Source of the DNA: CBDCWO01 sp965223405
GTDB lineage: Bacteria > Bacteroidota > Bacteroidia > Chitinophagales > Saprospiraceae
Assembly (NCBI GenBank): GCA_965223405.1
Contig: CBDCWO010000006.1
Location: 1,488,001 to 1,552,000 of the forward strand
DNA: 64,000 nt
Direction: 5' to 3'
Part shown: positions 8,691 to 17,895 of the stretch, piece after piece
Numbering within the stretch: the first letter of the stretch is position 1
Layout of the letters: each line of letters opens with the position of its first letter
Position numbers and translations under genes: made by a program
The notes under the pieces: model-generated
Database searches by the model: none
The model's input: the letters and a program-made list of their open reading frames with translations, nothing else
Told to the model about the DNA's origin: nothing

Positions 8691-9728
8691 CTATCTTTTG
8701 CGAGGTTTATATCGGGATTTATTTAAAATTTCCTCGGCAGGAATAGTTAGGATTTCAGGAAAGCCTACATTTATGCTGCCTACATATTTTTCAATAATTT
8801 TTAAGGCAATAAAATTTGCTGTACGACCCGGAGCTTCTTCCGGCATCCCTGCAGAGTGTGGGCTGGGATATACATAACTGCGAAATTTTATCAGATCATT
8901 ACTGTATAAAATATCCTGTTCGATGAAATAGGCCCATATTTCCAGTTCATTTTGTTCACACCATTCTAATTCTCGAGATGTATATTCATGTATTACGGTA
9001 TCATGAGTCTCTGGTAAAATATTTTTTAAAAAATATAATTTTTTACCCTCATTAATCATCACATCCAACATTCTACCTTCACCCATTGGTTCTACAATAT
9101 CTTCAGCCAAAGCATGGATGGTCTTTTTCACCAAATGCTCCCGATTAAAAGACCTGGTCAGATAATCCGAAAATGAAGGATTTGTCGGATCAATATTTTT
9201 ATACTGGATGCGATCACCTAAAAAGAAATCCAATCCAATACCCAATCCATCGTTTCCGGATGCTGATTCAAATACGAAGTTCGCAATTCCAAATGCTGAA
9301 ACAAAGGTAAAAAGCTCAGGGATGCTCCTCTCGGGAAAATAATAACGGTAATATTGAAAGGCAGATTTAAACCCTATTTCCAGATCAGATATATCCATAT
9401 ACACACTATCTACCAATTTAAATAATTTACCCAGAGCGGAATCTTGCATAAAATTTAAAATCTGAGGAACAATATTTTCGGGTTCATCAGAACCCAAATT
9501 CATCACTCTGGAAAAGTAAATCTCGTTAAAGGCTGGATACCGGGTCTTCCACTCATTAAGGACTTTTTTTCCATTGTCTGACGTTATTTTGTTGAGCAAC
9601 TGGTCGTATCTGATTACATTTACGTTGATATCAATAGTGGATACATCCGGTAAATTGTCTCTTTTTGTCGAACAAGACGTCCAAATGAATAGAATGAACC
9701 AAAAAGTATAAAAGCGATACCAATTCAT
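8691..9728 (-). CDS. gldB: Gliding motility lipoprotein GldB
   Basis: Membrane lipoprotein needed for gliding in Flavobacterium; also found in non-gliding Bacteroidota. The chosen ATG at 9728 gives a lipoprotein signal with a Cys at residue 19 (WTSC). A longer frame begins at 9902 but would run across the divergent barrel gene, so it is rejected. The body fits the GldB family: an N-terminal VNVIRYDQ segment, LDFFLGDRIQYKN in the middle, LEWCEQNELEIWAYFIEQDILYS reduced to its WAYFIEQ core, SPGR-like APGRTANFIALKIIEKY, and the ending ILNKSRYKPRK, close to the Flavobacterium protein. The start is 43 bases from the divergent barrel gene, so a shared regulatory region is likely. Confidence 0.88.
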   Translation of the reverse strand: MNWYRFYTFWFILFIWTSCSTKRDNLPDVSTIDINVNVIRYDQLLNKITSDNGKKVLNEWKTRYPAFNEIYFSRVMNLGSDEPENIVPQILNFMQDSALGKLFKLVDSVYMDISDLEIGFKSAFQYYRYYFPERSIPELFTFVSAFGIANFVFESASGNDGLGIGLDFFLGDRIQYKNIDPTNPSFSDYLTRSFNREHLVKKTIHALAEDIVEPMGEGRMLDVMINEGKKLYFLKNILPETHDTVIHEYTSRELEWCEQNELEIWAYFIEQDILYSNDLIKFRSYVYPSPHSAGMPEEAPGRTANFIALKIIEKYVGSINVGFPEILTIPAEEILNKSRYKPRKR

Positions 9729-9771
9729 GATGCCAAAATCAAATTCCGAATACAAATTTAAACGAAGCTTT

Positions 9772-10548
9772 ATGAAATTCAGTATAATCATATTAGTAAT
9801 TTGCTTAATAGGTGAGGTTTCTTTTGCACAAGGTGAGTTTAAGCTAGGTCTACTTACCGGACCTAATTTCTCTTGGGTAAACACGAACAATGCGTTGATC
9901 AATGGGAATGGATTAAATGCCGGCTTTGAATTAGGTTTAACTAGTGAGTTGTCATTATCAGACCACGTTTATTTGACCATGGGTGCTGCCATTGCATTCA
10001 ATCGAGGTGGACAAATGATGTACGATATTGGAGGTAATTTTTTGCCTAAATCTAGTTTGAGTTCATCAGAATTGAATTCCGGTGACAAACCACTTCCTGA
10101 TGGAACCAACATCAGGTATTCCTTACAGGTATTTCATATTCCTACCTCACTTAAGTTGAAGACCACTGAAAATGGTAGTATTCGTTATTTTATTGATGCC
10201 CCGAGATTGGATTGGGGAATTGTGACTAGAGCCAGGGGAACAATTAAAGGATTTGCTATCAGTAGTGCTGATAAAGAAAATATCAAAAAAGACATAGTTC
10301 CATTTCAATTGTCAATGGGTATTGGTACCGGAATGGAGTATAATATCAGTGATCGGAATACGGCAATAATTGGTATCTATTGGAATCGCACCTTGTTTGA
10401 TATTACCAAAAACAATGGAAAAATTTCAAAAACTCTCGATGATAATGGTACGCCCAATAATTACCAAGATGATGAATTAGATGTGAGCCGGGAAAAAAGT
10501 CGAGCCTGGATTAATAACCTTGAGTTTAAGGTGGGTTTACTTTTTTAA
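9772..10548 (+). CDS. Outer-membrane beta-barrel protein, PorT-like
   Basis: About 258 residues with a signal peptide (MKFSIIILVICLIGEVSFAQ) followed by alternating strands such as FKLGLLTGPNFSWV, GFELGLTSELSLSDHVYLTMGAA and a final EFKVGLLF ending in Phe, typical of an outer-membrane barrel. The family is the PorT-like/OMP_b-brl type common in Bacteroidota. PorT/SprT is a type IX secretion component, but this large family has many members of other function, so the neighbouring gldB is only suggestive. The in-frame ATG at 9727 overlaps the gldB start and adds residues ahead of the signal peptide, so the ATG at 9772 is preferred. Confidence 0.7.
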   Translation: MKFSIIILVICLIGEVSFAQGEFKLGLLTGPNFSWVNTNNALINGNGLNAGFELGLTSELSLSDHVYLTMGAAIAFNRGGQMMYDIGGNFLPKSSLSSSELNSGDKPLPDGTNIRYSLQVFHIPTSLKLKTTENGSIRYFIDAPRLDWGIVTRARGTIKGFAISSADKENIKKDIVPFQLSMGIGTGMEYNISDRNTAIIGIYWNRTLFDITKNNGKISKTLDDNGTPNNYQDDELDVSREKSRAWINNLEFKVGLLF

Positions 10549-10666
10549 AAGGAAAACCAAAAAATCAAGTTAATGGTCATTTTGATCTTCCGACCTAACC
10601 CTGTCCAAAAGATTTCAACACTTATTAAATATGCTTATATTCGGGGCCAAATTTAAAAGTAATGTT

Positions 10667-11521
10667 ATGGTAGACCCTGCATGGTTGAATAACTTTATTG
10701 AAAAAGCACTAAAAGAAGATGTCGGTCCGGGAGATTATACTTCACTGGCTTGTATAGATCCCGCCGCCAGATCTACGGCAAAATTATTGGTGAAAGATGT
10801 TGGAATTATTGCCGGTGTGGAACTAGCGGAGCACATTTTGAGAAAAGTTGATGAGGATTCTGAGTTTATCGTTTATAAAAAAGATGGTCAGGATGTAGGC
10901 ATGGGTGACGTCGTATTTGAGACTACCACTCACACACAGTCTTTATTGAAAGCGGAAAGACTGATCCTCAATGGTATGCAGCGTATGAGTGGGATAGCCA
11001 CCCATTCAAATCGGTTCGCGACGGAGGTTGAAGGTTTACCAGTTAAAATACTCGATACGAGAAAAACCACACCATTAATTCGTCCCTTAGAAAAATGGGC
11101 GGTCGCAATTGGTGGATGTCAAAATTACCGTGATGGCTTGTATGATTGGATCATGATAAAGGACAACCACATCAAAGCTTGTGGAGGTGTGAAATCTGCA
11201 ATAGATCAAGTCACCAAATATCTTCAAGATCATAATCTTGACTTAGGTATTACTATAGAAGTTAGAAATCTGGTCGAGTTGCACCAAGTTATCGAGAGAG
11301 GAGGAGTAACTCGTATCATGCTTGATAATTTTGATTTGACAATCTTAAAAGAAGCCATAGCTACTGTGGATGGTAAATTCGAAACTGAGGCCAGCGGTGG
11401 AGTTAATTTATATACTGTACGAAATATAGCTGAGTCCGGTGTAGACTTTATTTCGGTAGGCGCCATCACCCATTCTGCCGGGGTATTGGATTTAAGTCTA
11501 AAAATATTTGATAAGGAATAG
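10667..11521 (+). CDS. nadC: Quinolinate phosphoribosyltransferase (nicotinate-nucleotide pyrophosphorylase)
   Basis: Converts quinolinate and PRPP to nicotinate mononucleotide in de novo NAD synthesis. Visible signatures are KEDVGPGDYTS at the N-terminus, DTRKTTP, the GGCQNYRDGLYDWIMIKDNH stretch with phosphate- and quinolinate-binding basic residues, ASGGVN and the C-terminal ISVGAITHS. Starting at 10667 gives 284 residues, the usual size; an upstream in-frame ATG at 10631 would add twelve residues and is possible. NadA and NadB are not nearby, but nadE lies 5 kb downstream. Confidence 0.95.
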   Translation: MVDPAWLNNFIEKALKEDVGPGDYTSLACIDPAARSTAKLLVKDVGIIAGVELAEHILRKVDEDSEFIVYKKDGQDVGMGDVVFETTTHTQSLLKAERLILNGMQRMSGIATHSNRFATEVEGLPVKILDTRKTTPLIRPLEKWAVAIGGCQNYRDGLYDWIMIKDNHIKACGGVKSAIDQVTKYLQDHNLDLGITIEVRNLVELHQVIERGGVTRIMLDNFDLTILKEAIATVDGKFETEASGGVNLYTVRNIAESGVDFISVGAITHSAGVLDLSLKIFDKE

Positions 11522-11561
11522 TTCTTTGGCAAGTAGTAATAACCAAAAAATCAGTTTAGCT

Positions 11562-11756
11562 CTAAACCGGATAATTAGATATGATTACATAGGCAAACAC
11601 AACAATCAAAATAGCCAGAAGCCATACTCTACTGTCTTTTACCAGGGTAGATTTACTATTTCTAATTTCCGGATTGTCCATAGGCCTTTGATTTTCAATA
11701 TGCATAATCACATCAAAAAAAATGCCAACCACCCTAATTTGACTGTTTGAGGTCAT
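11562..11756 (-). CDS. Small membrane protein of unknown function
   Basis: A 64-residue frame with a polar N-terminal half and a C-terminal membrane helix (VWLLAILIVVFAYVII). The tail-anchored layout, the tight fit between nadC and pyrD and the same strand as pyrD favour a real small gene. The true start may be the internal Met at residue 18. I recognise no family. A competing open frame on the plus strand over the same bases has no protein-like features. Confidence 0.4.
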   Translation of the reverse strand: MTSNSQIRVVGIFFDVIMHIENQRPMDNPEIRNSKSTLVKDSRVWLLAILIVVFAYVIISNYPV

Positions 11757-11801
11757 ATTCCTAGGCTAAATGAGGAATTTTCTGGAATTAATGGGATAGA
11801 G

Positions 11802-12839
11802 CTAATCCAAATCTGGTGATTTTCTTAATTTTTCAAGGATCTTATATACCAATTCGGGGCCTTTATAAATAAAGCCGGTATATATTTGGATAAGGTCAGC
11901 ACCCAGTTCAAATTTATGCAAGGCATCACGATCAGTTGTAATACCACCTACGCCTATAATTGAAATCTGACCATTGATTTCCTTCTTGACCAATGAAAGT
12001 ACCTGATCGGACATCTTTTTTACCGGTTGTCCACTTAATCCTCCGGCTCCAATCTTCTCAAGAACTTGTGATTTGGTCTTAAGGCCCTCTCTTGAGATGG
12101 TCGTATTGTTAATAATTAAACCGGCAATCTTTAACTCATTTACAATTTCTACTATTTCTATTAACTGCTGTTGGTTAAGATCCGGAGCAATTTTTAGGAA
12201 AATAGGTTTTGGAATTTTACCCTGGTTTTCTGCTTGCAGTATACGTAAGATTTCAGTTAATGGACCTTTTTCTTGTAGCTGACGTAAATCGGGAGTATTG
12301 GGCGAACTGACATTCACCACAAAGTAATCTACATACGGATATAATTTTTGAAAACAATAAAGATAATCCTCGACCGCTTTTTCGTTGGGTGTAATTTTAT
12401 TTTTGCCAATATTGCCACCAATGATAAGATCTCCCTTATATTTCTTAAGCCGTTTCACCACGACATCGACTCCTTCATTATTGAAACCCATGCGATTGAT
12501 CAAAGCTTGATCCTTGGGCAATCTGAATAATCTGGGTTTGGGATTACCCTGTTGAGGTTTTGGAGTGACCGTGCCTATCTCTAAAAAGCCAAAACCCAAA
12601 TAAGGTAGGATATCCAAGTATTTGGCATTTTTGTCGAATCCAGCTGCTAATCCTACCGGATTGCGAAACGATAAACCACAAACCTCTAAGGGTAGGTAAG
12701 CAGAGGATTTCATCTTGCTGCGATAATACGTTTTAACCCCCGGGATGGACAGGAGCAACCTGAATAAATTCATAGCCAGGAGATGGGCAAACTCAGGAGG
12801 AAATAAAAATAAAAAAGGTTTGATTACTAGAGAATACAT
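11802..12839 (-). CDS. pyrD: Dihydroorotate dehydrogenase (quinone), class 2
   Basis: Membrane-associated flavoenzyme that oxidises dihydroorotate to orotate with quinone in pyrimidine synthesis. The class 2 N-terminal amphipathic segment (YSLVIKPFLFLFPPEFAHLL) is present. It is followed by NPVGLAAGFDKNA, IGTVTPKPQQGNPKPRLFRL, the NVSSPNTPDLR stretch with the catalytic Ser, and IGVGGI near the FMN phosphate. The start at 12839 is chosen because family members begin with this segment; an in-frame ATG at 12884 would add 15 residues. It stands alone on the minus strand apart from the small protein downstream. Confidence 0.94.
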   Translation of the reverse strand: MYSLVIKPFLFLFPPEFAHLLAMNLFRLLLSIPGVKTYYRSKMKSSAYLPLEVCGLSFRNPVGLAAGFDKNAKYLDILPYLGFGFLEIGTVTPKPQQGNPKPRLFRLPKDQALINRMGFNNEGVDVVVKRLKKYKGDLIIGGNIGKNKITPNEKAVEDYLYCFQKLYPYVDYFVVNVSSPNTPDLRQLQEKGPLTEILRILQAENQGKIPKPIFLKIAPDLNQQQLIEIVEIVNELKIAGLIINNTTISREGLKTKSQVLEKIGAGGLSGQPVKKMSDQVLSLVKKEINGQISIIGVGGITTDRDALHKFELGADLIQIYTGFIYKGPELVYKILEKLRKSPDLD

Positions 12840-12922
12840 ATCTTCATTACATGGTTGGGTAAAGATAGTATTCTTGTGCTTCAAGAACTAAATTCCTTAC
12901 ATAGAAACTTAGTTTTTGAAGC

Positions 12923-13233
12923 ACTAGTGAGTCTACTCTGAAAAGTCAACATCAAAACCATCGGTAAATATAATTTGGTTTTAGAATTTGCCCATGCTCG
13001 CCTCCGACTCCTAAAGGAGAGTCCTCCCGCAAAACTTGATGTAAATAAATGCGCGAATGCATTCCCTTTTGGGCTAGGGTAAAGTATGGATCTGTGGGCG
13101 GAGGCCCTTTAGGGTTAGGGTGGCGGGTAATCGTACAATATTTTGCATTATTTCAAGTATTCTTTTGGCGATATTTTCATTCAAAATAATTCATTTTATG
13201 AAAATTGACAGTTTTCAGAGTGGACTCACTAGT
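12923..13233. mobile_element. MITE-like element with 22-bp inverted terminal repeats
   Basis: Bases 12923-12944 and 13212-13233 are inverted copies, 21 of 22 matching, and bound a 311-bp non-coding segment. The palindrome CTAG sits at both edges (12924-12927 and 13229-13232) and could be a 4-bp target duplication around a 301-bp core. Inside are GC-richer blocks with small palindromes at 13008-13019 and 13105-13114. No coding frame is present. The right edge lies four bases past the stop of the Crp/Fnr gene. No full-length parent element is in the window. Confidence 0.6.
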
Positions 13234-13237
13234 TATT

Positions 13238-13927
13238 TTAGCCGGCTTCTTTCTGCAATAATTCCATATTGCGTATTAACAATCTTCTGCGATTGAAAGT
13301 AAGTAGATTTTTATTTCGCAGTTCATTCAGTACAGTGGTAACTGTTTGGCGGGAAGTAGCAGTAAGGTTGGCAATTTCCTGATGCGTCATAAATCTTCTT
13401 ACTACGTGTTCATAACCAACTGGCTGCCCTTTACTCTTAACATATTCCAACAAAAAGTCAATAATGCGACTCCTCGAATCTCTAAAGACCATGGATTCCA
13501 ATCTTTGTTCCATCTGCAAGAGTCTGGAGCCAAAAATCCTCATCATAAAGAGTTCAAGTCCATTGTGATCTCTAAACAAAGATTTCATCTCTTCAACCGT
13601 AACTTCACAGGCATGAGTGTCTTCCATTGCGTAAGCAAAATCTCTTCTTTTCCCTTCACCTACAATCGCTAGTTCACCAAAAACTTCTCCACCCCCTAAA
13701 ATAGCTTTAGTGATTTCTTTTCCTGAGTCACCATACGTCCCTATTTTAACCATCCCATCCATCAGGAAATATATCTTATCGGAACTGTCTTCCGGCAGAT
13801 AAATATATTCACCTTTCTTAAATACTTTTTCAATGTGACTGCCCTTTTCAAACTTAGCATATTTATTTGGACAGAAGACACCGGTTAGGTCAATATTTTC
13901 AAGATACCATAACGCTTGCGATTTCAT
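13238..13927 (-). CDS. Crp/Fnr-family transcriptional regulator
   Basis: A 229-residue DNA-binding regulator. Residues about 30-130 form a cyclic-nucleotide-binding-type beta roll (GEYIYLPEDSSDKIYFLMDG and GEVFGELAIVG), and residues about 150-220 a Crp-type winged helix with the recognition region MTHQEIANLTATSRQTVTTVLNEL. There is no N-terminal cluster of Cys for an iron-sulfur centre; only single Cys residues near positions 19 and 108. It is therefore more Crp-like than Fnr-like, and the effector is unknown. It is monocistronic, with dnaX upstream in the same direction. Confidence 0.88.
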   Translation of the reverse strand: MKSQALWYLENIDLTGVFCPNKYAKFEKGSHIEKVFKKGEYIYLPEDSSDKIYFLMDGMVKIGTYGDSGKEITKAILGGGEVFGELAIVGEGKRRDFAYAMEDTHACEVTVEEMKSLFRDHNGLELFMMRIFGSRLLQMEQRLESMVFRDSRSRIIDFLLEYVKSKGQPVGYEHVVRRFMTHQEIANLTATSRQTVTTVLNELRNKNLLTFNRRRLLIRNMELLQKEAG

Positions 13928-14024
13928 TGTTGCTAAACTTTAATAAAAAAACAGGTTTTCTCTGAAACGGTTCAATATCCTTATTAGTTGTTTGGGGGAA
14001 AGTACTTAGTGGGCCAGCAATAGA

Positions 14025-15758
14025 TTATGAATGATCTACTTTTAGATGAAATTGCTCTGCCAATTGTTTTACGACAGGGTTCTGCTGTACCATCATGTCA
14101 TATTTTTCTTTTACAGTGAGTATCCTCTTTTTATCTTTCATTTCTTCAGGAGCCCGTTCCGGATCCAAAATTACTTCAAGTTGTAAAGTCTGAACATTAA
14201 CCTGATTTCTGATAAACTGCATCAATTCAGGTTCCTGTAAAATAACACTTTTTTGAAAGTTAGTGCCAATAATAGCTTTAAGTGTATGCTGCTCAAGTCC
14301 GATTTCTGCGTTTTCTAACACGGTTTTCAAAGATGGGGATTCAAGTTTAGAAGTATATTCCGACCACAACTTACAGACATTTTCCAAAGTCAGTGACACA
14401 GATTGGTCTATTTGTTTTTCTTTTGTCCTAATGACAGATTCTATTGAATCCAAGGTCATGATATTGGGTGGTTTAGTCTTCTCTTTCACGGGTTCAATTT
14501 TCACACTGTCAGTTGAAGAAGGTTTCTGGACAGCGGAAATGGGTTCTGCCTGCTTTCTTATTTCTTCTTTAGCTGGCGCTTTGGGAAGATCAAATACCTC
14601 ATTAGTCGAAGGATCTAATTCAAAAGTTTTTTTTTCCTGATTTGTTAGCGGATTTATTGTGGATTGTTTATGGACATAATTAATTTTCAAAAGTGCCATT
14701 TCTACATGTAACCTCTTATTCTTGGCCATAGGGTAGGCTATGTCACATTCATTTACAATTTGAAGACCGGAAAGTAACAAGGGCAGCGTCGATAAAGCAC
14801 TTTGTTGTAAATATCTGGTTTTCAGTTTTTCTGATACCTCCATCAATCCAACGGTAGAGTGGTCTTTACTTACCAATAAATTACGAAAATGCTCACCCAG
14901 ACCTAACAGAAAAATATCCGGATCAAAGCCATTTTGTAGTATTTCATCAAATAGAATTAATACTTTTTTGAAATCTTCAGCAAAGAAACTATCGACTATC
15001 TGAAAATAATAATCATAATCCAATACGTTTAGGTTTTCGATTGCCTGTTTGTAGGTAACCTCCTTGCCTGCAAAACTGATTATCCGATCAAATATAGAAA
15101 GGCTATCCCTGAGCGACCCTTCTCCTTTTTGGGCAATTATATGGAATGCATCTTCATCAACCTGGTATCCTTCCCGATCACATATTGTCTTCAAGTGTTC
15201 TATGGTTTGAGCAACAGGAATTCTTTTGAAATCAAAAGTCTGGCATCTCGAAAGAATTGTAGGGATAATCTTATGTTTTTCCGTAGTGGCCAGGATGAAA
15301 ATTGCATAGGGTGGCGGTTCTTCCAGGGTTTTCAAGAAAGCATTAAATGCCGATTGGGATAACATGTGAACTTCATCAATTATAAACACCTTGTATTTTC
15401 CTTGCTGGGGCTGAAATCTAACTTGATCGGTCAAGGTACGGATATGGTCCACACTGTTGTAGGATGCTGCATCCAGTTCAATAATATTAAAAGTCTGTTG
15501 TTCGCTAAAGCTTTTACATAGGCTACAAGTACCGCATGCCTCCATGTCTTCTCCACGATTTTCACAATTAATAGTTTTTGCCAAAATCCGTGCACAAGAA
15601 GTCTTTCCTACTCCTCTGGGACCACAAAACAAAAAAGCATGAGCCAGTTGATCATTGCGTATAGCATTTTTTAAAGTCTGAACAATATGTTCTTGACCCA
15701 CTACATCCTCAAATATTAATGGTCGATACTTTCTGGCGGATACAACAAATGAAGACAT
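14025..15758 (-). CDS. dnaX: DNA polymerase III subunit gamma/tau
   Basis: Clamp-loader ATPase of the replisome. The N-terminal AAA+ module has Walker A GPRGVGKTS (residues 46-54), zinc-binding Cys65, 75, 78 and 81, the DEVH Walker B box at 128-131 and a sensor SRC motif. Residues about 370-450 are a low-complexity Pro/Lys/Glu linker. The last 130 residues form a tau-like C-terminal domain. At 577 residues it is a full tau-type protein; I see no obvious internal slippery signal for a short gamma form. Confidence 0.95.
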   Translation of the reverse strand: MSSFVVSARKYRPLIFEDVVGQEHIVQTLKNAIRNDQLAHAFLFCGPRGVGKTSCARILAKTINCENRGEDMEACGTCSLCKSFSEQQTFNIIELDAASYNSVDHIRTLTDQVRFQPQQGKYKVFIIDEVHMLSQSAFNAFLKTLEEPPPYAIFILATTEKHKIIPTILSRCQTFDFKRIPVAQTIEHLKTICDREGYQVDEDAFHIIAQKGEGSLRDSLSIFDRIISFAGKEVTYKQAIENLNVLDYDYYFQIVDSFFAEDFKKVLILFDEILQNGFDPDIFLLGLGEHFRNLLVSKDHSTVGLMEVSEKLKTRYLQQSALSTLPLLLSGLQIVNECDIAYPMAKNKRLHVEMALLKINYVHKQSTINPLTNQEKKTFELDPSTNEVFDLPKAPAKEEIRKQAEPISAVQKPSSTDSVKIEPVKEKTKPPNIMTLDSIESVIRTKEKQIDQSVSLTLENVCKLWSEYTSKLESPSLKTVLENAEIGLEQHTLKAIIGTNFQKSVILQEPELMQFIRNQVNVQTLQLEVILDPERAPEEMKDKKRILTVKEKYDMMVQQNPVVKQLAEQFHLKVDHS

Positions 15759-16174
15759 AAAAGTTATTGATGAATTATCAAAGGGGCAAATTACAAAATA
15801 TCAATTAATATACATCCTTGATAAGCACAAACTATTACTTCCCTAATATTTACTTTGCCAAGGTCAATCCTGAAATCCCAATTGAGAAAATTATATCTAA
15901 TGATTAAATAGTATAGATTGATCGATCTTTACTTACGATTGGTTTGATATTGTGATTTCCAATATTCAATCATGGTTTCTATTACAATTCTCAACTATCA
16001 GAATTTAAAACTGGCGGGTTAGACAGCAGCTTTTGGTTTGTCCCAAGAGCCGATTAATTGAGGAAATTCTGAATTAATTTATTCCGTCATACTTGCATTT
16101 CACATTAAACTCAGCATTTTTACATACGTTTTCAAATAACTTCAATTATTATCTGTGCATAAACCAGGATATTT
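15759..16174. other. Gene-free spacer between divergent dnaX and nadE
   Basis: This 416-bp AT-rich region should hold both promoters. A TATCTGTG near 16150 is a one-mismatch match to the Bacteroidota -7 box for nadE. I see no RNA gene, repeat or terminator. Confidence 0.3.
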
Positions 16175-17812
16175 ATGAGAATTTGCATGGCTCAACTCAA
16201 TTTTCACATAGGTAATTTTGAATATAATACCCAAAAGATGCTAGATGCCATCCAGACGGCTAAATCACAAAATGCTGATCTGGTCTGTTTTAGCGAATTG
16301 GCGGTAAGTGGATATCCTCCTCGGGATTTTCTGGAATTCGATGATTTTATCTTGCGTTGTGAAGCTTCCATTTCACAACTGGCGAAAGCTGCGGACCAAA
16401 TCGGAGTCATTGTTGGATGTCCGATTAAGAATCCGGTAGTTGAAGGAAAAGATTTGTATAATGCCGCCTATCTGTTGTATGATAAAAAGGTCCAAAGCAT
16501 CATTCACAAAACCCTACTTCCCACTTATGATGTGTTTGATGAATATCGATATTTCGAGCCTGAGCAAGACTTTCATGTAATTGAATTCAAGGGTTACAAA
16601 ATTGGATTGACGATATGCGAGGATCTATGGAATTTAGGCAATGAAAATCCTCTTTACACTGTATGCCCCATGGATGAAATTCTTGCTTATCAGCCGGATT
16701 TAATGATTAACATTTCAGCTTCCCCTTTTGCCTTCGATCATGCCGAGGCAAGAATTGAAGTATTGAAAGCCAATGTAAATAAGTATCACCTCCCTCTATT
16801 CTATATCAATCACTCGGGAGCTCAAACCGAATTGATCTTTGATGGCGGATCTCTGGTTTTTTCAGCTAATGGTTATATTCATGATGAAATGCCATATTTT
16901 ACCGAATGTATTCGCACCTATGATCTACAGGAATTAAAAACCACTTCCCGAGATCAAGTTCAACTTAAAGATAAAAATCAATTGATATTTGATGCTTTGG
17001 TGCTAGGGATTAAAGATTACTTCGGCAAATTGGGCTTTAAGAAGGCTATCTTGGGTCTTTCCGGGGGTATCGATTCGGCTCTATCCACTGTACTTGCAGT
17101 GGAAGCATTGGGAAGTGATAATGTAAGAGTGCTTTTGATGCCCTCCGAGTTTTCATCACAGCACTCAGTGAATGACGCTCGTGATTTAGCAGAAAACCTG
17201 GGAATCCAATACGATATTATACCCATTAAGGAGATATATAATGAATATCTCCAAAAACTTGAACCTCTCTTTGGAGGTTTGCCGTTTAATGTGACCGAAG
17301 AAAACATTCAAGCCCGAATTCGTGGAATGTTATTGATGGGGATGTCCAACAAACTTGGATATATTTTACTCAATACAACCAATAAAAGTGAAATGGCAGT
17401 CGGTTACGGCACCCTCTATGGTGATCTTTGTGGAGGATTGTCTGTAATAGGGGACGTGTACAAAACTGAGGTATTTGAACTATGTAAATGGATCAATCGC
17501 AATCGCGAAGTTATTCCCTGGAATACCATCGAAAAACCACCTTCCGCTGAATTACGTCATGATCAAAAAGATACCGATAGTTTGCCTAATTATGACATTC
17601 TGGATCCGATATTACTTCAGTACATAGAAAAAAGACAAGGACCCAGGGAGATAATCTCTATGGGTTACGACATAGAGCTGGTATTGAAAATTTTAAGATT
17701 GGTTAATATCAATGAATTCAAACGTCATCAAACCGCACCAGTTTTGCGAATATCATCCAAGGCTTTTGGCATGGGTAGAAGGATGCCAATAGTAGCCAGA
17801 TATTTGAATTGA
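16175..17812 (+). CDS. nadE: Glutamine-dependent NAD+ synthetase
   Basis: Amidates nicotinate adenine dinucleotide to NAD+ with ammonia from glutamine. The N-terminal nitrilase-fold glutaminase domain has the catalytic triad Glu41, Lys112 and Cys148 (in LTICEDLW). The C-terminal synthetase domain has the PP-loop SGGIDS at 296-301 and the NKSEMAVGYGTLYGD segment. The 545-residue length suits the two-domain bacterial form, which does not need a separate ammonia source. It begins a plus-strand run with a glycosyltransferase and formyl-THF cyclo-ligase. Confidence 0.96.
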   Translation: MRICMAQLNFHIGNFEYNTQKMLDAIQTAKSQNADLVCFSELAVSGYPPRDFLEFDDFILRCEASISQLAKAADQIGVIVGCPIKNPVVEGKDLYNAAYLLYDKKVQSIIHKTLLPTYDVFDEYRYFEPEQDFHVIEFKGYKIGLTICEDLWNLGNENPLYTVCPMDEILAYQPDLMINISASPFAFDHAEARIEVLKANVNKYHLPLFYINHSGAQTELIFDGGSLVFSANGYIHDEMPYFTECIRTYDLQELKTTSRDQVQLKDKNQLIFDALVLGIKDYFGKLGFKKAILGLSGGIDSALSTVLAVEALGSDNVRVLLMPSEFSSQHSVNDARDLAENLGIQYDIIPIKEIYNEYLQKLEPLFGGLPFNVTEENIQARIRGMLLMGMSNKLGYILLNTTNKSEMAVGYGTLYGDLCGGLSVIGDVYKTEVFELCKWINRNREVIPWNTIEKPPSAELRHDQKDTDSLPNYDILDPILLQYIEKRQGPREIISMGYDIELVLKILRLVNINEFKRHQTAPVLRISSKAFGMGRRMPIVARYLN

Positions 17813-17895
17813 ACCATCGACTGTGATATCCGTGATAATCTAATTTTGAAAATTGCTATCACCAGTAGTCAATCTTTAACAACAAGAATGACAAA

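Noticed and set aside
11508..11750. Open plus-strand frame of 80 codons after nadC
   Set aside because: Composition is not protein-like, and the opposite strand holds a more convincing membrane protein over the same bases.
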